Assembly (NCBI RefSeq): GCF_028823685.1
Contig: NZ_JAPEHZ010000018.1
Coordinates: 1 to 38,412 of the forward strand
DNA: 38,412 nt
From: Tenacibaculum sp. L6
Lineage (GTDB): Bacteria; Bacteroidota; Bacteroidia; Flavobacteriales; Flavobacteriaceae
Direction of reading: 5' to 3'
The position numbers and the translations under genes were made by a program. Below, one piece after another: positions 15,834 to 24,442 of the stretch (the stretch's first letter is position 1; each line of letters starts with the position of its first letter). Under the pieces are notes generated by a model. The model did no database searches. It saw only the letters and a program-made list of their open reading frames with translations, and was not told the origin of the DNA.

Positions 15834-17102
15834 ATGCACAAAACTAAGGAGATATTTATAAACGGGTTTGCTTTATTTTCAATGTTTTTCGGAGCTGGAA
15901 ATTTGATTTTACCTCCTCTTTTAGGTAAAAACGCAGGAAACTTATGGATTTGGGTTACACTAGGTTTTTTTGTTACAGCTGTATTTATTCCTATGTTAGG
16001 AATTTTAGCACATGCTAAGTTACAAGGAACCATGTACGATTTTGGTAAAAAAGTATCTCATCCTTTTAGCCTTGTTTACTGCTTTGTTATGTATGCCATT
16101 TGTCTTGCCTTACCTGCACCAAGAACAGCATCTGTAACTCATGAAATGGCTATTGCTCCTTATTTTGATAGTAGTTCTTTACTTACTAGTACTGTTTACT
16201 TTGGGTTGGTTTTTATCTTTTCAATAAACCGTTCAAAAGTATTAGAATTGTTAGGTAAGTTCTTAACTCCACTCATCATTTTTATTTTATTGGCGATTAT
16301 TTTTGTTGGAATTTTCACCGCTCCTGAAGCTGTAAACCCATCATCTTTTAAAATGCCTTTTGTAGACGGTTTACTAGAAGGTTATCAAACTTTTGATGCT
16401 ATTGCCTCCATAGTCGTTGGTGGAGTTTTAGTTGTTTCGATGAACTTTAACACCAACACTTCGTTTGAAGAGAAAAAAGAATTAATTACCAAAGCTGGAT
16501 TAATAGCAGGTTTCGGTTTGTTAATTATCTATGCAGGACTTATTTATAACGGAGTTTTATTTAGTTCTACTTTTGGTGAAGGTGCTACCAGAACAGAAAT
16601 TTTAAACTCTTTAAGTTATCAAACACTTGGTAATATAGGTAGTGTTTTTTTAAGTGTTTTGGTTGCTTTAGCATGTTTTACAACAGCAGTTGGAATTATT
16701 ACAGGTACTGCTGATTACTTTAAAGGAATCAACAACAATTCTCAAAAAGTTTTTATAATCACTGCTATTATTGGTTGTTTATTAGGAATTGCTATTGGAC
16801 AGTTTGATGTAAAGTATATCATAAACATTGCATTACCTGCATTGATGTTTATTTACCCAATAACCATCATTTTAATTATATTGAACGTACTTCCAGAAAG
16901 ATACACTTCAACTACCGTCTTTAAAATTGTGGTTGCAGTTACTTTTCTATTCAGTATTCCAGACTTTTTAGGATATATTGTTGATACTGAATATTTATCT
17001 GGAATAAAAAATACCATTCCGTTTGCCAACCAAAATTTAGGATGGGTATTACCTGCTATTTTAAGTTTTGTAATCGCTAATTTGATTCAAAAAAAAGCTT
17101 AA
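15834..17102 (+). CDS. brnQ: Branched-chain amino acid transport system carrier (BrnQ/LIVCS family)
   Basis: BrnQ imports leucine, isoleucine and valine across the inner membrane with a cation gradient. The 422-residue protein has about 12 membrane segments. The N-terminal signature GFALFSMFFGAGNLILPPLLGKNAG is typical of the family, as is TADYFKGI after the FTTAVGIITG helix. Start ATG 15834 is followed at once by the first helix. It is followed by a strong bidirectional terminator. Confidence 0.93.
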   Translation: MHKTKEIFINGFALFSMFFGAGNLILPPLLGKNAGNLWIWVTLGFFVTAVFIPMLGILAHAKLQGTMYDFGKKVSHPFSLVYCFVMYAICLALPAPRTASVTHEMAIAPYFDSSSLLTSTVYFGLVFIFSINRSKVLELLGKFLTPLIIFILLAIIFVGIFTAPEAVNPSSFKMPFVDGLLEGYQTFDAIASIVVGGVLVVSMNFNTNTSFEEKKELITKAGLIAGFGLLIIYAGLIYNGVLFSSTFGEGATRTEILNSLSYQTLGNIGSVFLSVLVALACFTTAVGIITGTADYFKGINNNSQKVFIITAIIGCLLGIAIGQFDVKYIINIALPALMFIYPITIILIILNVLPERYTSTTVFKIVVAVTFLFSIPDFLGYIVDTEYLSGIKNTIPFANQNLGWVLPAILSFVIANLIQKKA

Positions 17103-17140
17103 CTAAATAGTCTATTAGACTGCTGAATAAATCATAAACT

Positions 17141-17168
17141 AAAAAAGCTCGCGATTGCGAGCTTTTTT
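17141..17168. terminator. Bidirectional terminator between brnQ and the outer-membrane protein gene
   Basis: A perfect 12-bp stem (17141-17152 with 17157-17168) with a GATT loop; its AAAAAA and TTTTTT ends give a U-run on either strand. It separates convergent genes. Confidence 0.92.
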
Positions 17169-17194
17169 ACTTTAGTTTATCTAAGTTGAATATC

Positions 17195-17698
17195 TTAAAA
17201 ACGATATCCTAAATTTATTCCTACTCTAGGTACAACTGGACGAGATTCCGAAGTAAATAAGTTTCTACCTAAACCTCCATAGATATCTACCACAAAACCT
17301 CCTGAAGATACATATTTAGATCCAACCGCTACACCCAAAGCTCCATCCGTATATTCTTTGTATTGTTTAAGCGTTGTTCCTTCTACCGTAACCTCTCTTT
17401 CACCTGTATTTATTCCCATAAAAACTTCTCCAAAATAATTCCAGTTACTACTATCGCTAAAATAATGACGGAAGAATGGAGTGAACATTTGCTTTTCGTT
17501 GTACTTAAAATCAGCCGATCTTTTTTCAAAATTGAACAATGCTGAAATACCGATTGACGAACGTTCTGTTGTATAATATTCGTACGATAATTCTAATGTT
17601 TTAAAAGCTAAAGCATCAAATAAATCTGCTTTAATTTCTTGTTGTGCCTGTGCAAAAGAGCTAACAAAAACGACAACTACTAAAAGTATTTTTTTCAT
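17195..17698 (-). CDS. Small outer-membrane beta-barrel protein
   Basis: The 167-residue protein has a Sec signal peptide (about 1-18, ending AQAQ). Alternating amphipathic strands follow (LELSYEYYTTERSSIGISALF, MFTPFFRHYF, YFGEVFMGINTG). It ends in a terminal Phe (VPRVGINLGYRF), the usual barrel-assembly signal. The pattern resembles DUF3575-like barrels of about 8 strands. No function can be assigned. It has no partner gene: brnQ is convergent and the feo operon lies 103 bp upstream. Confidence 0.75.
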   Translation of the reverse strand: MKKILLVVVVFVSSFAQAQQEIKADLFDALAFKTLELSYEYYTTERSSIGISALFNFEKRSADFKYNEKQMFTPFFRHYFSDSSNWNYFGEVFMGINTGEREVTVEGTTLKQYKEYTDGALGVAVGSKYVSSGGFVVDIYGGLGRNLFTSESRPVVPRVGINLGYRF

Positions 17699-17800
17699 AT
17701 TAAATTTTACTGATTATTTCCTTTTTATACCTATCAAGTATAATACCGCAAACTTACACCTTTTGCTAAAATTGAAACAGCAAAGTATTGTTAAAGGTTA

Positions 17801-17914
17801 TTAAGAACAATTGCAATTGGTGTCGCATTTATTTTTTTTAGCCTTAAAGAAAAACTTTTTCACTAAAAAAATAACCGCTCCTAAAACAACTAAATATGTT
17901 AAAACTTCTTGCAT
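17801..17914 (-). CDS. FeoB-associated Cys-rich membrane peptide
   Basis: The 37-residue peptide has one membrane helix (MQEVLTYLVVLGAVIFLVKK), then a Lys-rich stretch and the tail CDTNCNCS with three Cys. The ATG overlaps the feoB stop as TAATG (17916-17912), so it is translationally coupled to feoB. Small Cys-tailed peptides behind feoB are known in many bacteria and are thought to take the place of FeoC; the Cys cluster may bind iron or an Fe-S cluster, which is inference. A longer in-frame reading upstream would lie inside feoB and is not used. Confidence 0.8.
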   Translation of the reverse strand: MQEVLTYLVVLGAVIFLVKKFFFKAKKNKCDTNCNCS

Positions 17915-20019
17915 TAGCTTAAAATTTGATAGGCTGCAAAAGCAGATAAGTACGCTAAAACACCCATGCTTACTAATTGAACCAATGGCCATTTCCAGCT
18001 TTTTGTTTCACGTTTTACAATTGCCAAGGTTGCCATACATTGCATTGCAAATGCATAAAACAACAATAACGACATTCCTGTAGCAAAATTGAATCGTTTT
18101 TCACCAGTATCTGGGTTGATTTCTGACTCCATTTTTTGTTTGATAGTAGTTGAATCTTCGCTGTCATCTTCAACACTATAAATGGTAGCTAGTGTACCAA
18201 TAAATACTTCACGAGCAGCAAAAGAACTAATCAATCCAATTCCTATCTTCCAATCATAACCTAGCGGTTTAACAATAGGTTCAATGGTTTTACCTGCTAT
18301 TCCAATGTATGAATTTTCTAATTTAGCTGAAGCTATCTTCTTCGATAATTCTTCTTCTGACAACTGCTGATTCGCTACATTTTCAACTACACTTTTTTCT
18401 GCATTTTCAAAAGCTGACGGTCCGTGAGATGCTAAAAACCACAATACTATCGAGATTGCTAAAATAATTTTTCCTGCTCCAAAAACAAATGCTTTCGTTT
18501 TATCTAATACATCGAAAAATACATTTTTTGCCGACGGTATTTTGTAGTTAGGCATTTCAACTACAAAAAGTGAGTTGTTTTTAATCTTTAATGTTTTGTG
18601 TAGAACATACGCCGCTATAATCGCCGCTGCAAACCCTAAAATATACAGTGCTAACAAAGTAAAACCTTGTAAACTTAAAAAACCGAACAATTTAGTATCA
18701 GGAATTATTAATGCGATTAAGATAGCATATACTGGTAAACGTGCCGAACAAGTTGTAAACGGTGTTACTAAAATGGTAATTAAACGCTCTTTCCAACTAC
18801 CAATAGTACGAGTTGCCATAATTGCTGGTATTGCACAGGCAGTTCCTGAAATTAATGGAATTACACTCTTACCACTCATTCCAAATTTACGCATAATTTT
18901 ATCCATTAAAAACACTACTCTACTCATATATCCTGATTCTTCAAGGATAGAAATAAACAGGAATAAAATGGCAATCTGCGGAATAAAGATTACTACTCCA
19001 CCAATACCAGGAATCACTCCATCGACAAGTAAGTCGGTGAACATTCCTGCTGGTAGTTGTGCTTTGGTAAACTCAGCAATATCTGCAAATAAACCATCTA
19101 TAAAATCCATTGGAGTAGACGCCCAATCAAAAATAGATTGGAATATCAGTAGTAATAATCCGAAGAAAATTACATACCCAAATATTTTATGTGTAAAAAC
19201 TCTATCGAGCTTACTACGTACATCTGTAGCTTTTGATTTATCTACGTGATACGTTTTCTTTAAAATGTTATTTATTTGCTGATACCTATAAATTGTTTCT
19301 TTATGTTGATGCTTTTTCTGAGTTGCTTCTTCACTTTCAAACTCCTTTATTTTCTCTTTTTCTACATCAGAAAGTAATGAAGTGTTCTTTTTGGTAAGTA
19401 ACATCCACATTTCATAGGCTGTAAATTCATCACTTACTAAAGACAGCTTCTTAAAATAATTCGCATCTATTTTTTCTGCTAACTCGTTAAAGTTAGAATG
19501 CACTTGCAACGATTCATAATTGGCAATTACGCTTTTTAAATCATCAACTCCTTCATTATTTCTTGCCGACATTAACACTACTTTGGTGTGCAATTCTTTT
19601 TCTAAAGCAGGGATATCTATCGAAATTCCTTTACGTTGTAGCTGATCTGCCATGTTTAAAGCCAAAACCGTCGGAATTTCTAAATCTTGAATTTGAGAAA
19701 ACAGTAATAAGTTTCGCTTTAAGTTTTCAATATCAGCAACCACAACAATCATATCAGGTTTATCATCTCGATGCGCTGTCATCAAAGTTTTTAAAACGAT
19801 ACTTTCGTCTAAAGAAGTTGGGTTGATACTATAGGTACCTGGCAAATCGGTAATCGTTGCGCTTTTACCATTGGGTAGTTTAGAAACTCCTTGTTTTTTA
19901 TCAACAGTAACTCCTGGATAGTTTCCTACTTTTTGATTTAAACCTGTAAGTTGATTGAATAATGATGTTTTTCCTGTATTCGGATTTCCGATTAATGCTA
20001 CTTTAATACGATTACTCAT
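17914..20019 (-). CDS. feoB: Ferrous iron transporter FeoB
   Basis: FeoB moves Fe(II) through the inner membrane, gated by its cytosolic G domain. The 701-residue protein has the G1 loop GNPNTGKTS (11-19), the G3 motif DLPGTYS and G4 ALNMADQ in the first 170 residues, then a helical linker. The membrane core follows with the family gate motifs PLISGTACAIPAIMATRTI and FAAREVFIGTLATIYS. Length is slightly short of E. coli (773) but normal for Bacteroidota. feoA lies 3 bp upstream and the Cys-tailed peptide overlaps the end. Confidence 0.97.
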   Translation of the reverse strand: MSNRIKVALIGNPNTGKTSLFNQLTGLNQKVGNYPGVTVDKKQGVSKLPNGKSATITDLPGTYSINPTSLDESIVLKTLMTAHRDDKPDMIVVVADIENLKRNLLLFSQIQDLEIPTVLALNMADQLQRKGISIDIPALEKELHTKVVLMSARNNEGVDDLKSVIANYESLQVHSNFNELAEKIDANYFKKLSLVSDEFTAYEMWMLLTKKNTSLLSDVEKEKIKEFESEEATQKKHQHKETIYRYQQINNILKKTYHVDKSKATDVRSKLDRVFTHKIFGYVIFFGLLLLIFQSIFDWASTPMDFIDGLFADIAEFTKAQLPAGMFTDLLVDGVIPGIGGVVIFIPQIAILFLFISILEESGYMSRVVFLMDKIMRKFGMSGKSVIPLISGTACAIPAIMATRTIGSWKERLITILVTPFTTCSARLPVYAILIALIIPDTKLFGFLSLQGFTLLALYILGFAAAIIAAYVLHKTLKIKNNSLFVVEMPNYKIPSAKNVFFDVLDKTKAFVFGAGKIILAISIVLWFLASHGPSAFENAEKSVVENVANQQLSEEELSKKIASAKLENSYIGIAGKTIEPIVKPLGYDWKIGIGLISSFAAREVFIGTLATIYSVEDDSEDSTTIKQKMESEINPDTGEKRFNFATGMSLLLFYAFAMQCMATLAIVKRETKSWKWPLVQLVSMGVLAYLSAFAAYQILS

Positions 20020-20022
20020 CGA

Positions 20023-20247
20023 CTATAATTTAAATATTGATATTTGACAAGCTGTCTCTTTTCGAATTGCTAAATGACTCCCATTTACACAGATGTACAT
20101 AGGATCTTTTAACGGAGCTATTTGAAGTAATTCAACCTCTGTTCCCGGCAAACAACCCATTTCTAATAACTTTAACGGAATTTTATCTAAACATTCTTCA
20201 GATATAATTCCTTTTTCTCCGATTTGTAATGATGCAATTGTACTCAA
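20023..20247 (-). CDS. feoA: Ferrous iron transport protein FeoA
   Basis: FeoA is a small SH3-fold partner of FeoB. I choose TTG 20247 (STIASLQIGEKGII), giving 74 residues, because family similarity begins there; an upstream TTG at 20271 would add 8 residues and no ATG is available. The LLEMGCLPGTEVELLQIAPLKDP segment is diagnostic. Three bp separate it from feoB, so they form one operon with the Cys peptide. I did not find a convincing Fur box, although the upstream region holds an inverted AT-rich motif (ATATTG/CAATAT, 20302-20315). Confidence 0.88.
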   Translation of the reverse strand: MSTIASLQIGEKGIISEECLDKIPLKLLEMGCLPGTEVELLQIAPLKDPMYICVNGSHLAIRKETACQISIFKL

Positions 20248-20335
20248 AAGACACGTATTTTTAGCTAGCAAATATACTAAAATAGAATCATTCTAAACAA
20301 TATATTGAAACAATATATCATTTACCTACAATCGG

Positions 20336-20365
20336 TTGTTCTCTTTGTTTGTTATCTTATATTTG
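20336..20365 (+). promoter_or_regulatory. holB promoter, start codon at the expected +1
   Basis: TTG at 20336-20338 and TATATTTG at 20358-20365 are 19 bp apart, an ideal Bacteroidota promoter. The ATG at 20370 falls about 5 nt after the -7 box, where transcription should begin, so the mRNA may be leaderless. Confidence 0.6.
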
Positions 20366-20369
20366 TGGT

Positions 20370-21521
20370 ATGACTTTCAACGAAATTATTGGGCAAGAAC
20401 ACATTAAAAAACACTTACAGCAATCTGCTGAAAACAATAGAATTCCGCACGCGCAACTCTTTGTTGGTAAAGAAGGTAGCGGAACCTTACCTATGGCAAT
20501 AGCCTATGCTCAATACTTGTTGTGTAGTTTTTCAGATAATGCGGAAGCTTGCAATATTAAGTGTAATAAATTACAGCATCCTGACTTGCATTTTGCTTTT
20601 CCTGTTACTACAAACGATTCAGTAAAAAAACATCCAGTTAGTAATTTATTTTTAGAAGATTGGAGATCTTTTATCGAAAAACAACCTTACGGAAGTTTGT
20701 TTAATTGGCTACAACACATTGGCGTAGAAAACAAACAAGGACAAATTGGAGTTGATGAAGCAGAAGACATTGTAAAAAAACTACAACTAAAATCGTACGA
20801 AGGAGGGTTTAAAGTGATGATTATTTGGATGGCTGAAAAAATGAATGTTGCCGCTTCAAATAAATTATTAAAACTGATTGAAGAACCACCAAGTAAAACA
20901 GTATTTATTTTAATTACTGAAGATGAAGAGCAAATTATAAACACAATAAAATCTCGTTGTCAAGCTTTACATTTTCCTGTGTTAAGCGAAAGTGATATTG
21001 CAACCACTTTAGTGCAACAAAAAGAAATATCAGAGAACGAAGCAATAAAGATTGCTCATCAATCAGAAGGGAATTATAACAAAGCACTACACATTTTAAA
21101 CAACAATTCAAACGATTTAGTTTTTGAACAATGGTTTATTACTTGGATTAGGGCTGCATTTAGAGCCAAAGGAAATGCCGCTGTTATTCAAGATTTAATT
21201 GGTTGGTCAGAAGAGATTTCAAAAACAGGTCGTGAAACACAAAAGCAGTTTTTACAATATTGTTTACAGTTTTTCAGACAAGCCTTATTACTTAATTACG
21301 GAACTCCAGATTTAGTTTTTTTAGAAACGCAATCAGCCAATTTCGAATTGTCAAAATTTGCTCCGTTTATCCATAGTGGAAATATCATGACTATTGAAAA
21401 AGAAGTAAGTGATGCGCAATACCACATTGAAAGAAACGGAAACGCTAAAATTATTTTATTAGATTTATCTATCAAACTAACACGTTTGTTGCATACCAAA
21501 GAAGAAAAACTTCAATCATAA
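20370..21521 (+). CDS. holB: DNA polymerase III delta' subunit
   Basis: Delta' is part of the clamp loader that puts the sliding clamp on DNA. The 383-residue frame starts at ATG 20370 (MTFNEIIGQEHIKKHLQ); a longer reading through TTG 20349 lies over the promoter. The AAA+ core shows a degenerate P-loop (FVGKEGSGT, without the standard GKT), typical for delta', and the sensor segment NKLLKLIEEPPSKTVFILIT. The zinc-module Cys residues are partly visible (LLCSFSDNAEACNIKCNKLQHPD). It begins the operon with the lipoprotein, kinase and echA genes. Confidence 0.9.
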   Translation: MTFNEIIGQEHIKKHLQQSAENNRIPHAQLFVGKEGSGTLPMAIAYAQYLLCSFSDNAEACNIKCNKLQHPDLHFAFPVTTNDSVKKHPVSNLFLEDWRSFIEKQPYGSLFNWLQHIGVENKQGQIGVDEAEDIVKKLQLKSYEGGFKVMIIWMAEKMNVAASNKLLKLIEEPPSKTVFILITEDEEQIINTIKSRCQALHFPVLSESDIATTLVQQKEISENEAIKIAHQSEGNYNKALHILNNNSNDLVFEQWFITWIRAAFRAKGNAAVIQDLIGWSEEISKTGRETQKQFLQYCLQFFRQALLLNYGTPDLVFLETQSANFELSKFAPFIHSGNIMTIEKEVSDAQYHIERNGNAKIILLDLSIKLTRLLHTKEEKLQS

Positions 21522-21526
21522 GAATT

Positions 21527-21994
21527 ATGAGAACACAATATTTTATTGCTGCGTTAATTTTCGGAATGTTTTTTGTTGCCTGCAAACAAGAAAAAGAACC
21601 TTTATTGAAAGATTATTTGATTGGTAATTGGGAAACTACCTATTTAAAAATAGAATATTTAACAGCTAACGAAACGGATAGCACATCTGTTTTTGAAGAC
21701 GATTTTAGCAAGCCAACATCAGGAAAAGCACAATCTACCTATAACAACGATGGTACTTTTTCTGCATGGTTCGTACAGCCTGATGGGCAAAAAGAAGGTG
21801 AAACGACCGGAAAATGGGAAACTAAAGGAGATAGTTTGTTCGTAGATTATTCATATTTAGGAAATCAGGTGCAAGCTTGGTATACAATAAAAATAGCTGA
21901 AAATGGTTTTGAAGCTGCCTCTACATACGATTGGGATAACGACGGTGATAAGGACGATACTTTATCAATGAAAACTAAAAGAATTAAACCATAA
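21527..21994 (+). CDS. Putative lipoprotein, lipocalin-like
   Basis: The 155-residue protein has a lipoprotein signal (lipobox FVAC, Cys19). The remainder (YLIGNWETTYLKIEY, NNDGTFSAWF, GKWETKGDSLFVDY) has the GxW strand pattern of small lipocalin-like barrels found in Bacteroidota lipoproteins. Near the end DWDNDGDKDD resembles a calcium loop. It lies 5 bp after holB and 2 bp before the kinase gene, so it is co-transcribed; a sensory partnership with the kinase is possible but unsupported. Function unknown. Confidence 0.72.
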   Translation: MRTQYFIAALIFGMFFVACKQEKEPLLKDYLIGNWETTYLKIEYLTANETDSTSVFEDDFSKPTSGKAQSTYNNDGTFSAWFVQPDGQKEGETTGKWETKGDSLFVDYSYLGNQVQAWYTIKIAENGFEAASTYDWDNDGDKDDTLSMKTKRIKP

Positions 21995-21996
21995 AA

Positions 21997-23457
21997 TTGT
22001 ACATTTTCAATAACATATCGCTACGAATTAGAATATTCTTGTCAATGATACTTTTAGTGTTATTGGCTTCTATTTTAATTGTTTTAGTCACAATTTACCA
22101 GTACGATGAACAAACTAAAGATTATAACATCTCAAGGTTTGAACGTAAAGAAGCATCTACAAAACAAGATATAGAAATAGAGTTAAAACGTAGAACAACG
22201 TATCCTGTAACTACTCAAAATTTAGCTAAAATATTTCAAGACAGAATTTATGACATTGCTTATGTACATAAACTTACCATTTCAATGTATGACATGGATG
22301 GTAATCTGTTAAAGTCTTCTATTCCTTATAATTTCGACAAAAAAGAAGGCAACAATCTTTCTGATGAAACGATTAGAACTCTTGCTAATAACTCCAATCA
22401 TAAAATCTTAAAAAGTAGAACAGAAAAAGGAGTTACCTACCAGTCTTCTTACTCGTATATTAATGATACTCGTTTTAAACGAATTGGAATTTTAGAATTG
22501 CAAATTGCTCAAGACAACGAAGAGCAACAGCACGAACTTCGCGAATTTATTTCACGCTTGTCATTAGTATATTTATTAATGCTCATCATTGCTATTGTTT
22601 TAGCTTACTTCTTATCAACATATATTACACGTTCTATTCAAACAATTTCAGAAAAAATTAAAGAAACGCGCTTAAACAAACGCAACGAAAAAATTACGTT
22701 GAACTCTGCTAGTTCAGAAATTAACTCGTTAGTAGCTGCCTACAATAATATGATAGATCAGTTAGAAGATAGTGCTGCTAGACTTGCTAAAAGTGAACGT
22801 GAGCAAGCTTGGAGAGAAATGGCAAAACAAGTAGCGCATGAAATTAAAAATCCGCTAACTCCTATGCGTTTATCGGTGCAAAGTTTTGAAAGAAAATTTG
22901 ACCCCAACGATCCAAATATAAAAGAAAAGATGTCTGAATACAGTGAAACTCTTATTCAGCAAATTGATGTGATGAGCTCTATTGCCTCTGCTTTTTCTGA
23001 CTTTGCTAAAATGCCAACGCAGCGTCGTGAAAAACTAAATGTAGTAGATGTTGTTAAGCATTCACTAGATATTTTTACCGAAGATTATATAGAATATCTT
23101 CCGCAAGAAAAAGAACTTTATGCGAGTCTTGACAAAACACAATTGGTACGAATTGTAACTAATTTGGTTAAAAACTCAATACAAGCAATAAAAGAAACGG
23201 ATAAAAACCCTAAAATTGAAGTAAAAGTGGCTTCGGAAGGAAACAGTGTTAAAATTACGGTTTCTGATAACGGTAAGGGAATTAGCGAAAAAAACAAAGA
23301 GCTTGTTTTCGAACCTAAATTCACCACAAAAACAAGTGGAATGGGGCTAGGTTTATCAATTATAAAAAATATTATTGAAGCGTATGACGGATCTATTTCT
23401 TTGACTTCAACCAAAGGAGTAGGAACCGTTTTTACCATAATTTTACCAAAAACATAA
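21997..23457 (+). CDS. NtrY-like membrane histidine kinase
   Basis: The 486-residue kinase has two membrane helices (about 9-31 and 188-209) around a periplasmic sensor of about 155 residues. A HAMP linker follows (about 210-260), then a dimerisation helix with the H-box AHEIKNPLTPMRLSVQSF, and an ATPase domain with N box NLVKNSIQAI, DNGKGI and GMGLGLSII. The start is a TTG at 21997, 2 nt after the lipoprotein stop; the next ATG (MILLVLLAS) would cut into the first helix. No response regulator is adjacent, so the partner is elsewhere. The H-box resembles NtrY. Confidence 0.9.
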   Translation: MYIFNNISLRIRIFLSMILLVLLASILIVLVTIYQYDEQTKDYNISRFERKEASTKQDIEIELKRRTTYPVTTQNLAKIFQDRIYDIAYVHKLTISMYDMDGNLLKSSIPYNFDKKEGNNLSDETIRTLANNSNHKILKSRTEKGVTYQSSYSYINDTRFKRIGILELQIAQDNEEQQHELREFISRLSLVYLLMLIIAIVLAYFLSTYITRSIQTISEKIKETRLNKRNEKITLNSASSEINSLVAAYNNMIDQLEDSAARLAKSEREQAWREMAKQVAHEIKNPLTPMRLSVQSFERKFDPNDPNIKEKMSEYSETLIQQIDVMSSIASAFSDFAKMPTQRREKLNVVDVVKHSLDIFTEDYIEYLPQEKELYASLDKTQLVRIVTNLVKNSIQAIKETDKNPKIEVKVASEGNSVKITVSDNGKGISEKNKELVFEPKFTTKTSGMGLGLSIIKNIIEAYDGSISLTSTKGVGTVFTIILPKT

Positions 23458-23465
23458 ATAGTATC

Positions 23466-24248
23466 ATGAATTTTGAAAATATTTTAGTTGAGCAAGCTAA
23501 CGGACTAGCAACTGTTACCATCAACAGACCAAAAAAATTAAACGCTTTAAACAAAGCTACAATTGAAGAATTACACAGTGCTTTTAAAACTTTAGAGAAT
23601 GATTCAGCAGTTAAAGTAATCATTATTACAGGAAGTGGTGAAAAAGCTTTTGTTGCCGGTGCAGATATTTCTGAATTTGCTCATTTTTCTATTGAAGAGG
23701 GAGGAATATTAGCAAAAAAAGGACAAGAAATTTTATTTGATTTTGTTGAAAACTTGTCTACCCCTGTTATTGCTGCTGTTAACGGTTTTGCTTTAGGAGG
23801 TGGATTAGAATTAGCAATGGCTTGTCATTTTAGAGTAGCTTCAGACAATGCTAAAATGGGCTTGCCTGAAGTATCTTTAGGGGTTATTCCTGGATATGGA
23901 GGTACACAACGCTTACCACAATTAGTAGGTAAGGGAAAAGCTATGGAATTAATTATGACAGCAGGTATGATCTCTGCTGATGAAGCAAAAGAAGCTGGTT
24001 TAGTTAACCATGTAACTTCACAAGAAGAATTACTTCCTTTAGCTGAAAAAATTGCCTCTAAAATTATGCGAAATTCATCTGTAGCAATCAGTGCAGCAAT
24101 TAAAGCTGTTAACGATAATTTTAAAGATGGAGTTAATGGTTTTGAAACAGAAATCACTGAATTTGGAAACTGTTTTGGAACCGAAGATTTTAAAGAAGGA
24201 ACTACTGCCTTTTTAGAAAAACGTAAACCAGATTTCCCTGGAAAATAA
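23466..24248 (+). CDS. Enoyl-CoA hydratase/isomerase family protein
   Basis: The 260-residue crotonase-fold enzyme has the oxyanion-hole segments FVAGADISEFA and NGFALGGGLELAMACHF, and the catalytic-Glu region MGLPEVSLGVIPGYGGTQRLPQLVG with both acidic residues in place as in true hydratases. It hydrates 2-enoyl-CoA in fatty-acid or amino-acid breakdown; the precise substrate is open. It lies 8 bp after the kinase gene and ends the operon at a strong palindromic terminator. Confidence 0.92.
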   Translation: MNFENILVEQANGLATVTINRPKKLNALNKATIEELHSAFKTLENDSAVKVIIITGSGEKAFVAGADISEFAHFSIEEGGILAKKGQEILFDFVENLSTPVIAAVNGFALGGGLELAMACHFRVASDNAKMGLPEVSLGVIPGYGGTQRLPQLVGKGKAMELIMTAGMISADEAKEAGLVNHVTSQEELLPLAEKIASKIMRNSSVAISAAIKAVNDNFKDGVNGFETEITEFGNCFGTEDFKEGTTAFLEKRKPDFPGK

Positions 24249-24264
24249 TACGCTATATCACACA

Positions 24265-24346
24265 AGCAAAAAAAGCATCTAACCTAGGTTAGATGCTGCT
24301 TTTTTTTCATTAAGGGGATTACATTAATAAATAGGGGGCTTATTAA
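24265..24346 (-). ncRNA. Candidate small RNA with a CCCCC loop, between echA and the HD gene
   Basis: On the minus strand a near-ideal promoter (TTTG 24383-24380, 19 bp, TATATTTG 24360-24353) should start a transcript near 24346. The RNA would hold a TTAATAA/TTATTAA hairpin with CCCCC in its loop, then CCCC. It would end at the perfect palindromic terminator 24297-24274 with a run of seven T. Length is about 80 nt and no coding frame is seen. The sequence is related to 32985-33025, on the opposite strand. No transcript evidence is available. Confidence 0.5.
24274..24297. terminator. Perfect palindromic terminator behind echA
   Basis: An 11-bp perfect stem (24274-24284 with 24287-24297) around CCTAGG, with A-rich sequence before and T8 after, works on both strands. 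It serves echA on the plus strand and could end the candidate small RNA on the minus strand. Confidence 0.9.
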
Positions 24347-24352
24347 CTGAGA

Positions 24353-24383
24353 CAAATATATATTAAATTCAATAATAGCCAAA
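24353..24383 (-). promoter_or_regulatory. Promoter facing away from the HD gene
   Basis: Minus strand: TTTG (24383-24380), 19 bp, TATATTTG (24360-24353). It lies downstream of the HD gene and points to no ORF, only to the C-rich hairpin and terminator. Confidence 0.6.
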
Positions 24384-24442
24384 TTTTAACGTAAATTTTT
24401 TATTAAAATAACCATATTTTTACATTATTATTTTAAAAAACA

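Noticed and set aside
15827..16033. Minus-strand open frame across the start of brnQ
   Set aside because: It is antisense to the strong BrnQ signature and has no family similarity.
17801..17992. 63-residue version of the Cys peptide
   Set aside because: The extra N-terminal residues come from inside feoB in another frame, whereas the ATG overlapping the feoB stop gives a compact helix-plus-tail peptide.
18575..19249. 224-codon open frame on the plus strand inside feoB
   Set aside because: It is antisense to well conserved FeoB membrane helices, has no family similarity I can see, and reflects codon bias of the real gene.
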